Shown here: piece after piece, positions 1 through 5,562 of the stretch
Position numbering within the stretch: the first letter of the stretch is position 1
How the letters are laid out: each line of letters starts with the position of its first letter
NCBI GenBank assembly: GCA_002389705.1
Contig: DGQJ01000019.1
Location: 2,093 to 8,581 of the forward strand
Direction: 5' to 3'
Source: Bacteroidales bacterium UBA4417
GTDB lineage: Bacteria > Bacteroidota > Bacteroidia > Bacteroidales > UBA4417
DNA: 6,489 nucleotides
Notes under the pieces: model-generated
Database searches by the model: none
What the model was told of the DNA's origin: nothing
What the model saw: only the letters and a program-made list of their open reading frames with translations
Translations under genes and position numbers: made by a program

Positions 1-593
1 AGCTGGTTCAGGTCGATATTTCCGTTTAAACGGCCTACAACAGGAACCCCGTCGACCAGGAATTTAACATTTTCGCCCGATAGGCCCTGCAGGCTGAGGG
101 TGCTCCCCAGTACGCCTCCTTGTGACACACGCATGTTGCTTTCGGAACTAAGCAGGTCGGTAAGATTGGTTGCGGCTTTCAGTTCGATTTGCCGGCTATT
201 GATAACATTGATTTTGTAGATGGATTTATCTGCTTTTTCGGGGGCATACTGGGCTGTGATTACCACTTCGTCCATATTGAGTACGGCCGGGTCGAGCAAT
301 AGGGTTTTGGAAACTGCAGGTTTAATAGTATCGACCAGGGTTTTATAGCCCACAAAACTTACTGTAACCTTACTGGGTGCTTTCGCTGTATTGGCCACTT
401 TACCCGACATATCGGTAACCACAAATTTTTGTGTTGCAGTTTTGATATCTTCGAAACAAACCGTTGCGTAAGGTACTGCTTCCCTGGTCTTTGCATCAAT
501 TACCGTGACAGTATACTGCTGACCGTAGATTTCGCCTACGACCAGCAGCATTGCCATCACCCCTGTTAACCTGATAAACAAACTATTCAGCAT
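1..593 (-). CDS. TonB-dependent outer-membrane receptor, N-terminal part (cut by window edge)
   Basis: I translated this by hand: 197 complete codons are open from the ATG at 593 to the edge, and the gene continues beyond it. Residues 1-24 form a signal peptide ending near ...EIYGQQ. About residues 27-100 are a carboxypeptidase-regulatory-like beta domain (VTVIDAKTREAVPYATV, SFVGYKT), followed by the link DEVVITAQ at 108-115. From about 118 the plug domain begins (IYKINVI, LTDLLSS, LVDGVPVVGR near 179-188). Such receptors import ligands through the outer membrane using TonB-ExbBD energy. The barrel that would identify the ligand is missing here. A HmuY-like gene lies directly upstream on the same strand, so heme (HmuR-like role) is the best guess by context. 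The start is clear because the only nearby upstream ATG (601-599) reads into a stop after four codons. No dedicated TAnnTTTG promoter is visible in the upstream gap. Confidence 0.93.
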   Translation of the reverse strand, partial: MLNSLFIRLTGVMAMLLVVGEIYGQQYTVTVIDAKTREAVPYATVCFEDIKTATQKFVVTDMSGKVANTAKAPSKVTVSFVGYKTLVDTIKPAVSKTLLLDPAVLNMDEVVITAQYAPEKADKSIYKINVINSRQIELKAATNLTDLLSSESNMRVSQGGVLGSTLSLQGLSGENVKFLVDGVPVVGRLNGNIDLNQ

Positions 594-652
594 TTCTGCA
601 TTTTTAATGGTTTTGTAAACACCCACGTTGTTCGAAAATTTAATGTGGTTTG

Positions 653-684
653 CTGCCAGCCTGAGCTTTCGTTCAGGCCGGCAA
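653..684 (-). promoter_or_regulatory. Stem-loop with GAAA tetraloop in the leader of the TonB receptor
   Basis: On the minus-strand transcript, bases 684-673 pair with 664-653 in 12 consecutive pairs, two of them G-U wobbles and most of the rest G-C. One A-C mismatch (672/665) follows, then a C-G pair (671/666) closing the loop GAAA (670-667), a GNRA tetraloop. Both wobbles become A-C mismatches if the plus strand is transcribed. The stem ends 59 bases before the receptor ATG. No U-run follows it directly, so it is not a standard intrinsic terminator. An mRNA stability or processing element, or part of a structured 5' leader, is more likely (inference). Confidence 0.5.
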
Positions 685-778
685 TTTCACCATTAGCCCT
701 ACTAATCTGTTAAACAAAACATTCAACAATAAGTGTTTACATATCTTTGTAATGAATGGTCATTGTTCCGGTTACCTG

Positions 779-833
779 TTGATGTTGCACCGCCAGCCAG
801 TAATTGAATTACCAGCCGACAGCTAAACATCAA
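779..833 (-). promoter_or_regulatory. Long minus-strand RNA hairpin between HmuY-like gene and TonB receptor
   Basis: The segment is symmetric about base 806, with 27-base arms. On the plus strand 19 of 27 positions are complementary. On the minus-strand transcript six of the eight imperfect positions (789/823, 791/821, 793/819, 795/817, 798/814, 799/813) become G-U wobbles. That leaves only a 2x2 internal mismatch at 787-788/824-825. The outer stem is TTGATGTT/AACATCAA and the inner core is GTAATTGAATTAC. It starts 33 bases after the HmuY-like stop codon, where a terminator or 3' stabiliser would sit, but the next bases (CAGGTAACC on the minus strand) contain no U-run. The flank 833-850 carries a short tandem repeat, AACCTTTTAT then AACCTTTTAA. 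Confidence 0.6.
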
Positions 834-866
834 ACCTTTTATAACCTTTTAAACAAAACCCTCATT

Positions 867-2183
867 TTAATTATTCACAACTACTTTACGGGAAACCACA
901 TTGGTACCCGCCTGTACTTTTAACATATAAATTCCTGAAGGAAGCCCTGACACAGGAATTTGCAGCGTATTCAGGTCTTCGGCCTGTACATCGAAGCGCC
1001 TGTTCATGACTACACGACCCGAAATATCAAGCAGTGTAACAACAGCATTCCCCGATTTACCAGGGTTTAAAACCAGGTTCATGTTTTCACGTACCGGGTT
1101 TGGATACACAGCAGCGCTGAAGCCCGATTTTTCGATTTCGTTGATGCCGGTAAACGAGATAACCTCTTTTTGCAGCACAATACGACCCGTGGAACTTCCC
1201 ACGAATTCCTTAAATACCAGCTTATTGATTTTTCCACCCTTATCCTGAACAAAATAAATGAGCGAATCGACGGTATGATATTTGAACTCCGAATCCAGGT
1301 ATTTCCATTCCCATCCAATAGCTGAGCGCGACGAGTCCATGGTTGCCGGAGCAGTCATCATGAAACCAGGGGCAACATGATCGTACTTTTTAACTTTCAC
1401 TTTGTAATTGCTCAACACGCCGGTAACCGGGTACAAAGTACCGGCATTCGGACTGCCGGCAGGATAGGTATACATGTATTTGGCAAACAAAATATCCCAC
1501 TGTGCCGAAGGAACAGGCTCGAAATCAACTATCTGGTTTGTGGTAATTGAAAACCCGACGAAGCTCTTTGTCGAATAAGGGTTGCAATCGAGCATAATGG
1601 TGGTATCATTCTTATTATCCAGCTTGGCATAACGGAATTCGTAGTGGTTATCAGTCGAGTATTTGCGTAGTATGGCCAGTTTGCGGAAACTTCCGTCGCG
1701 CAGTTTGATGATGAAGATTGAATCGCCTACAACATCGTGAGTAACGGAATTGTATTTGCCCCAGCCATAATCAGGGTGACCTTTCTGGTACCTGTCGAAA
1801 GCACCATCCTCCCAGTCGGTAGTTGAATTCACCATCACTTTCCAGGTTGAAAGACCGGCAGTATCAACATCAGTAAATCCGCTGTAAGCAGCCTTTGGAT
1901 AGGAATAAAGTTCAACCCCGTTTAAACCAACGGCACTGTTATTGGCTGCATCGTTGGTAATAATACTGGCGCTCTGGCGCGAAGCCCTGAACGCGATATC
2001 CCATTGTTTGCGGTTCACAGCGCCCTTGTTGCCCGTGGCCATGCTGTAATATACTTCGTTATTGTAGCTTGCGCCCATGTAAATAGTATCGGTAACAGGT
2101 CCTAAGGTCTGCGATTTAACAGGCATAAAGCCTGCCAATGTGGTTGCTAGTAATGCAACAAGTGTGTAAATTTTTGTATTCAT
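867..2183 (-). CDS. HmuY-like secreted protein with T9SS type A sorting domain
   Basis: 438 residues. Residues 1-24 are a signal peptide (hydrophobic LVALLATTLAGF, cleavage likely near VKS-Q). There is no lipobox cysteine, unlike the lipoprotein HmuY of Porphyromonas. The body reads as two copies of a HmuY-type unit. The first has WDIAF (61-65), GWGKYN (140-145) and IIKLRDGSFRKLAI (158-171). The second has WDILF (229-233), GWEWKY (290-295) and YFVQDKGGKINKLVF (310-324). Residues about 355-438 are a T9SS C-terminal domain with VYPNPV (359-364), LLDISGRVV and SGLPSGIYMLKV (412-423). The product should cross the outer membrane by T9SS and be anchored or released. HmuY proteins bind heme and pass it to a TonB receptor; one is encoded 273 bases downstream on the same strand. 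Possible ligands include H136, H149, H180, H269, H303 and M275/M276, but I cannot tell whether heme is really the ligand. The T9SS call is very firm; the HmuY family call is moderately firm. Confidence 0.88.
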   Translation of the reverse strand: MNTKIYTLVALLATTLAGFMPVKSQTLGPVTDTIYMGASYNNEVYYSMATGNKGAVNRKQWDIAFRASRQSASIITNDAANNSAVGLNGVELYSYPKAAYSGFTDVDTAGLSTWKVMVNSTTDWEDGAFDRYQKGHPDYGWGKYNSVTHDVVGDSIFIIKLRDGSFRKLAILRKYSTDNHYEFRYAKLDNKNDTTIMLDCNPYSTKSFVGFSITTNQIVDFEPVPSAQWDILFAKYMYTYPAGSPNAGTLYPVTGVLSNYKVKVKKYDHVAPGFMMTAPATMDSSRSAIGWEWKYLDSEFKYHTVDSLIYFVQDKGGKINKLVFKEFVGSSTGRIVLQKEVISFTGINEIEKSGFSAAVYPNPVRENMNLVLNPGKSGNAVVTLLDISGRVVMNRRFDVQAEDLNTLQIPVSGLPSGIYMLKVQAGTNVVSRKVVVNN

Positions 2184-2249
2184 CGGTAACGTTTATTTGT
2201 AATCGATTTGAGATTATCAGGTTTTTACATGAACACCAGATAACTGATG

Positions 2250-2290
2250 TATCATAAACCATGATAATTTGAATGATTTTGAATGATTTT
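2250..2290. promoter_or_regulatory. AT-rich repeat cluster with Fur-like sequence upstream of HmuY-like gene
   Basis: An inverted repeat TATCAT-aaacc-ATGATA occupies 2250-2266. A direct tandem repeat of GAATGATTTT occupies 2271-2290. Bases 2263-2281 match 13 of 19 positions of the E. coli Fur consensus (GATAAT followed by further NATWAT-like units). This lies 80-100 bases upstream of the HmuY-like start, a reasonable place for iron control. The DNA is AT-rich, so chance similarity is likely. I found no perfect TAnnTTTG element on the minus strand between 2184 and 2406. Confidence 0.25.
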
Positions 2291-2352
2291 TTTTGACTTA
2301 GTGCGATCCCGATTTCCCGGACACAGCATTAAATGACGGAAAATGTTGAATG

Positions 2353-2391
2353 CATAGCAAACACATAGCATGTGCTATGGTTTGGCCATAG
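2353..2391. repeat. CATAGCA direct and inverted repeat cluster
   Basis: CATAGCA occurs at 2353-2359 and 2364-2370, followed after TG by its inverted copy TGCTATG at 2373-2379. A second inverted pair, CTATGG (2375-2380) and CCATAG (2386-2391), reuses the middle arm, so two mutually exclusive stems are possible. The cluster lies 16 bases past the stop codon of the small membrane-protein gene and about 170 bases before the HmuY-like start. It lacks a U-run on either strand. It could be an operator for the downstream gene or a weak 3' structure for the upstream one. Confidence 0.4.
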
Positions 2392-2406
2392 AAGGCAAGC
2401 AGGAAA

Positions 2407-2778
2407 TTAGACAGTTGGCGGCCCCCTGAATGATAAGGCCTGAATCCCCAGGTGGAGAACCGGGGTATCGGTTATACCGAAATTATTTGAAACACAGTCG
2501 ACATATACAACCTGTAAAGATTGAGTACCGGGAAAAGTAAAATCGAAATGAGAACCTGAATCAATATGTTTTGAATTCCGATCAGTCTTAACAAAAGAAG
2601 CTGTGTCCTTTTCTTTGCCACGGGTTGAAGAACACTCAACAGGCATAAGCTGTTTGCCCCAGATGCGGTACAGATGAAAGTTAACAAGGTTACCCAGGTA
2701 AATCCAAATTACAGCCATAGACCAACCAATAAGCAGAGCTTTGCGCAGTAAGTTTGTAATTTTCCTGACTTGTTTCAT
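2407..2778 (-). CDS. Unrecognised small membrane-anchored protein
   Basis: 123 residues; I do not recognise the family. The N-terminus is basic (K2, R5, K6, R12, K13), followed by one hydrophobic helix at about 14-36 (LLIGWSMAVIWIYLGNLVNF). This fits a type II membrane protein with a short cytoplasmic start and an exported C-terminal region of about 85 residues. The region after the helix contains HLYRIWGK and two cysteines (C49, C95), which could form a disulfide if exported. Codon use looks like the neighbouring genes, with mixed synonymous codons and C/T third positions, which favours a real gene over chance. The start at 2778 follows two candidate promoter elements: TAnnTTTG at 2860-2853 and a one-mismatch version, CAACTTTG, at 2809-2802. 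It points the same way as the HmuY-like gene, but the 223-base gap argues against tight co-transcription. Confidence 0.6.
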   Translation of the reverse strand: MKQVRKITNLLRKALLIGWSMAVIWIYLGNLVNFHLYRIWGKQLMPVECSSTRGKEKDTASFVKTDRNSKHIDSGSHFDFTFPGTQSLQVVYVDCVSNNFGITDTPVLHLGIQALSFRGPPTV

Positions 2779-2852
2779 TTCAGATTCTATTCTACAGGTT
2801 GCAAAGTTGTATATTTTTTTAAACTAAAAAACATTTTAAATGCATTATTTTC

Positions 2853-2860
2853 CAAAAATA
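2853..2860 (-). promoter_or_regulatory. Candidate -7 promoter element for the small membrane protein
   Basis: Read on the minus strand this is TATTTTTG, an exact TAnnTTTG match for the Bacteroidota primary sigma factor. No TTG lies at the usual -33 spacing; that place is taken by the TTGAT-N4-ATCAA palindrome. The predicted transcript would have a leader of about 70 bases before the ATG at 2778. The motif is short and the DNA AT-rich, so support is modest. Confidence 0.35.
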
Positions 2861-2878
2861 TACAACTAATCGCATTTG

Positions 2879-2892
2879 TTGATATATATCAA
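2879..2892. promoter_or_regulatory. FNR/CRP-type palindrome TTGAT-ATAT-ATCAA
   Basis: A perfect 14-base palindrome that exactly fits the TTGATnnnnATCAA pattern bound by FNR-family regulators in Proteobacteria. Its centre is roughly 36-40 bases upstream of the start point implied by the TAnnTTTG at 2860-2853. Family activators often bind at that distance to replace a missing -35/-33 element. Bacteroidota have many Crp/Fnr-family proteins, but their site preferences may differ. None is encoded in this window. Confidence 0.4.
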
Positions 2893-3172
2893 TTTAATTC
2901 GGACGTTTTGTACCTAAATCCGATGATTTTTCCCATTTCACTTCCTTTAAATGTCTTACCGGAATAATTAATTAAGGATTAAGTATGTCCATTTTTGGGA
3001 AAGAAAAACGCCAAGCAGTTTGAATCCCTCAACCAGATTTATTACACAATGCACTCACATTCAGCACGAACAAACACTTAACAAGTTACTGAAACCACAA
3101 AAGTCAGGTTAATCATTCAGATGTGGAAACTGTTTTGCAGGATTTCCGACTGGAATGGTTGTTACGCGTCTC
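2893..3172. other. Intergenic stretch with no gene recognised
   Basis: AT-rich at its left end. All short open frames here either lack a proper start or stop within a few dozen codons; for example, an ATG at 2984 gives only 12 codons. I see no RNA gene and no repeat beyond the sites listed separately. A small decayed gene remnant cannot be excluded around 3000-3070, where one frame stays open for about 25 codons without a start. Confidence 0.5.
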
Positions 3173-3210
3173 AAAAAAAACTTCCTGTAAGTAAAAAACT
3201 TTACAGGAAG
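3173..3210 (-). terminator. Intrinsic terminator of the flavodoxin gene
   Basis: A perfect 10-base inverted repeat, CTTCCTGTAA (3181-3190) and TTACAGGAAG (3201-3210), is separated by a 10-base A-rich loop. On the minus strand it is immediately followed by eight T residues (3180-3173). It begins 29 bases after the flavodoxin stop codon. Stem plus U-run in the right orientation make this a classic Rho-independent terminator. The plus strand has no U-run after the stem, so it acts mainly leftward. Confidence 0.93.
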
Positions 3211-3239
3211 CCCGGTGTTTTTCCGAAATATGACAGCAA

Positions 3240-3749
3240 TCAGAGTTTTGCTTCCTGCTTTATTTGTTTAACCCAATCTTTTATCCGCTTGTCGGTAAAC
3301 TCAGCCTGTGTGTCGTCATCAATAGCCAGACCAACAAATTGACCGTCTTTTTCAGCTGTTGAGTAATAAAAGTTATAACCGCGGGTTGATGTGTAACCAA
3401 CTACATTTTCCTTATTTGGCAACCGGCAGAAAATAGTCCCCATTCCGTCAACAAAACTTTCGGGATAAATTTTCTGGTCGCCAAGGCCAAAAAGCGCGAT
3501 TTTTTTTGATCCCAGGTCGGCTTCTACCAGTTTATCAATAAATCGTTCCCAATCCGAATGCATTTCACCAATTCCCCAGGCGGCAGTACCCAGCACCAGG
3601 AAGTCGTATTTTTCGACGTCGGGTTTAGTTGCACTGCTCACATTGTGAACCGTTGCTTTATCGGCACTAAACAATTCCTGTATCTTGCGGGCAACTTTTG
3701 CGGTGCTGCCGTTGTCTTTCCCACCATAAAAAATTCCTATTTCAGCCAT
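3240..3749 (-). CDS. fldA: Long-chain flavodoxin
   Basis: 169 residues, the usual length for a long-chain flavodoxin: a cytoplasmic FMN protein carrying low-potential electrons, often made in place of ferredoxin when iron is scarce. The fold signature is present: first strand and phosphate loop at 4-20 (IGIFYGGKDNGSTAKVA), LVLGTAAWG at 51-59 with W58 as a likely flavin-stacking residue, and the loop GLGDQKIYP at 88-96 with Y95 as the second. The long-chain insertion GYTSTRGYNF starts near 118. LAIDDDTQ (141-148) and the final helix to KQIKQE are typical. The phosphate loop appears one residue longer than the common GSDTGNT form. The gene stands alone, with its own promoter-like element and terminator, and is divergent from the sensor kinase. 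Iron-dependent repression is plausible. Confidence 0.95.
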   Translation of the reverse strand: MAEIGIFYGGKDNGSTAKVARKIQELFSADKATVHNVSSATKPDVEKYDFLVLGTAAWGIGEMHSDWERFIDKLVEADLGSKKIALFGLGDQKIYPESFVDGMGTIFCRLPNKENVVGYTSTRGYNFYYSTAEKDGQFVGLAIDDDTQAEFTDKRIKDWVKQIKQEAKL

Positions 3750-3777
3750 ATTATGTTTTAGTTTTTCTTCGTAATTG

Positions 3778-3785
3778 CAAATCTA
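3778..3785 (-). promoter_or_regulatory. -7 promoter element of flavodoxin gene
   Basis: The minus strand reads TAGATTTG, an exact TAnnTTTG match, 28 bases before the flavodoxin ATG. No TTG is seen at normal -33 spacing. The position, implying a leader of about 22 bases, fits well. Confidence 0.6.
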
Positions 3786-3800
3786 ATGAAAATCAATGTT
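3782..3800. promoter_or_regulatory. Fur-like sequence overlapping the flavodoxin promoter
   Basis: This 19-base stretch matches 13 positions of the E. coli Fur consensus, with 11 of 12 in the core TAATGAAAATCA (3784-3795). It overlaps the upstream half of the flavodoxin -7 element, where a repressor would block transcription. Flavodoxin genes are known Fur targets in several bacteria. The AT-rich setting and the use of an E. coli consensus limit confidence. Confidence 0.35.
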
Positions 3801-3809
3801 AAGCGTTTA

Positions 3810-3841
3810 TTTGACAGCTAATTATTTTCTGACTAATTTTG
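3810..3841 (+). promoter_or_regulatory. Promoter of the two-component system
   Basis: TTTG at 3810-3813 and TAATTTTG (exact TAnnTTTG) at 3834-3841 are separated by 20 bases, close to the Bacteroidota -33/-7 arrangement. The -7 element ends 22 bases before the kinase ATG, giving a leader of roughly 15-18 bases. This is the best full promoter in the window. Confidence 0.72.
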
Positions 3842-3863
3842 CACTTTGCTTTAAAAGCCCAAA

Positions 3864-4859
3864 ATGCCAGGTCGATTCATAAAACACCTTTTTACCAGAT
3901 TTGTTCTGCTGCCAGCTACAATTTCGATGATACTGCTGAGTATTATGGTTTGGTATGCCGGTTTCAGTATGCTGAGTCTGCTGGCCTTGTTGCTGGTTTT
4001 CTGTTGTGTGCAGGTTGGCGTTGTGATCGTGAATCATATTAATACGCTGCATAATAACCTGGTTGCCATCGAAAATGGCACCCTTACAGAAATAAAGTAT
4101 CCAAAAAATGGTGTTTTTGCACCTTTATACAATGTGCTTAATATAATAGTACAGCGCATCAGGAAACAGGAAGATGAGCTGCAACGCGAAAAAATACGCC
4201 GGCTTCGCTCGGTGATCGACGGGCTTGACCAGGAGCGCAACCGTCTTTCGCGCGAGTTGCACGATGGCATCGGGCAGTCGCTGATTGCGGTGAAGCTGCA
4301 GCTCGAAAATGCCGAAACCCAGAACTATTCAATGATGCGGGCGGGTATTGATGCTGCAAAAAACATGATTGACCTTACTATTGAAGATGTACGTAATGTT
4401 TGTAATGCCTTGTTGCCCGCGGCATTAAATGAATTTGGAATCGTTTCTACATTACGTTCACTCCTTTCGGAACTCGGATCACTGGCGGGGTTTGATGTCA
4501 ATTTTGAAAACACCGGCTCTTTAGACCGCATGTCGAAAAAATCGCAGGTATATTTATATCGCATTGCCCAGGAAGCCCTGAATAATATTGCCAAACATGC
4601 CAGGGCAACCCAGGTAACCATGAAACTGAACCGGATCGATAATATAGTTAGCCTTGAAGTTTCAGACAACGGAAAAGGTTTTATATTTGACCCGGTGAGC
4701 TTTGCCCAACGCAATGGCTTGCAGAATATGCGAGAACGCACCCAGTTACTTCAGGGTGAATTTATTATAAACAGTAAACCAGGTAATGGAACAACTATAA
4801 AAGTTTCAATTCCTTATAATACCGGTAATGGAAAAGATCAAACTGATTTTGGTGGATGA
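3864..4859 (+). CDS. Membrane sensor histidine kinase, NarL/DegS (HisKA_3) type
   Basis: 331 residues. Two hydrophobic helices at about 12-34 and 36-58 are separated by only a few residues, so almost nothing is exposed outside the membrane. A HAMP-like linker covers about 56-105 and a charged helix follows (KQEDELQREKIRRLR). The HisKA_3 dimerisation domain has the phospho-acceptor H133 in RELHDGIGQSL. The HATPase domain follows: N box YRIAQEALNNIAKHA (232-246), G1 box DNGKGF (268-273), G2 around NGLQNMRERT (284-293) and PGNGT (306-310). All key residues are intact, so it should be active. It phosphorylates the response regulator encoded next, whose gene it overlaps by 32 bases. The signal is unknown; the minimal sensor suggests detection within the membrane or through a partner protein. 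A clear promoter lies upstream. Confidence 0.95.
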   Translation: MPGRFIKHLFTRFVLLPATISMILLSIMVWYAGFSMLSLLALLLVFCCVQVGVVIVNHINTLHNNLVAIENGTLTEIKYPKNGVFAPLYNVLNIIVQRIRKQEDELQREKIRRLRSVIDGLDQERNRLSRELHDGIGQSLIAVKLQLENAETQNYSMMRAGIDAAKNMIDLTIEDVRNVCNALLPAALNEFGIVSTLRSLLSELGSLAGFDVNFENTGSLDRMSKKSQVYLYRIAQEALNNIAKHARATQVTMKLNRIDNIVSLEVSDNGKGFIFDPVSFAQRNGLQNMRERTQLLQGEFIINSKPGNGTTIKVSIPYNTGNGKDQTDFGG

Positions 4860-5487
4860 CCACCAGCTTGTACGTACAGGAATAGCGAATTTATTGTCGG
4901 GTGAACCCGGTTTCGAAATTATTGGCGAAGCCGCCGAATCGAGGGAAATGTTTGATTTGCTCAGGCAGATGCAACCCGATATTGCAGTGCTCGATATTGC
5001 CCTGCCAGGCATGTCGGGCATCGAAATCACAAAAAAACTGCACAACGATTATCCGGGAATCCGCATCCTGATACTCTCCATGCATACTTCGGAGGAGTTT
5101 ATATTTAATGCCATTAACTCAGGTGCCCGCGGTTACCTGCCCAAAAACACCTCGCGCCGGGAACTCATTGAGGCTATATATGCCATACACCGGGGCGAAG
5201 AATATTTTGCCGAAAGCATCTCGAACGTAATTCTGAAGAGTTACATCAAGAAAGCAAAATCCAATGTGCCCGACGACGAAAATAAGGAAAACCTCCTTTC
5301 CAAAAGAGAGTTGGAAGTACTCAGGCTTTTCGCCGAAGGCATGACCAACCAGGAAATTGCCGATAAACTCTTTATCAGCATACGCACCGTTGAGTCGCAT
5401 AAAAATCATATTATGGCTCGCCTGGAACTAAAAACTACGGTCGACCTGGTGAAATTTGCCATTCGCAACAATATTGTGTTGCTGTAA
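4828..5487 (+). CDS. Response regulator, NarL/LuxR family
   Basis: 219 residues. The receiver domain (about 4-120) has the acidic pair D10-D11, phospho-acceptor D56 in VLDIALPG, switch residue S84 in LILSMHTS, and K106 in GYLPKNTS. A linker of about 35 charged residues leads to a LuxR-type helix-turn-helix at about 157-214 (LSKRELEVL, MTNQEIADKL, IRTVESHKNHI). It should bind DNA as a phosphorylated dimer. The ATG lies inside the kinase gene in another frame; this overlap implies translational coupling and a cognate pair. There is no direct evidence for its targets. The divergent flavodoxin gene and the downstream thioredoxin-like gene are the nearest candidates. Confidence 0.96.
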   Translation: MEKIKLILVDDHQLVRTGIANLLSGEPGFEIIGEAAESREMFDLLRQMQPDIAVLDIALPGMSGIEITKKLHNDYPGIRILILSMHTSEEFIFNAINSGARGYLPKNTSRRELIEAIYAIHRGEEYFAESISNVILKSYIKKAKSNVPDDENKENLLSKRELEVLRLFAEGMTNQEIADKLFISIRTVESHKNHIMARLELKTTVDLVKFAIRNNIVLL

Positions 5488-5562
5488 CTACCTGGCTATC
5501 TTCCTGCTGACATCCTGTTGAAATTGTGTCGGTTTCATCCATCCGCACCAACATCCTCAACT

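Noticed and set aside
742..826. Plus-strand TATCTTTG (742-749) followed by a 24-codon open frame starting at 752
   Set aside because: The motif is an exact TAnnTTTG, but there is no -33 TTG at proper spacing. The frame is very short and runs through the minus-strand hairpin. A small antisense transcript remains possible but unsupported.
2472..2687. 71-codon minus-strand frame overlapping the 123-residue frame
   Set aside because: It is nested out of frame inside the longer frame, which has the better N-terminal membrane signal and upstream elements.
2770..2967. 65-codon plus-strand open frame
   Set aside because: It starts inside the opposite-strand small membrane-protein gene, runs through AT-rich promoter-like DNA and has a composition typical of chance.
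2984..3070. Possible remnant coding frames, including a 12-codon ATG frame and a start-less frame of about 25 codons
   Set aside because: Too short, no start in the longer frame and no recognisable protein.
3121..3342. 73-codon plus-strand open frame
   Set aside because: It covers the flavodoxin terminator and the antisense of the flavodoxin 3' end, so it is a shadow.
4325..4741. 138-codon minus-strand open frame opposite the kinase
   Set aside because: It is antisense to the conserved HisKA_3/HATPase coding region and has no recognisable domain.
5518..5562. TTG-started extension of the thioredoxin-like gene
   Set aside because: It would bury the clear signal peptide 15 residues inside the protein; the ATG at 5563 is the natural start.
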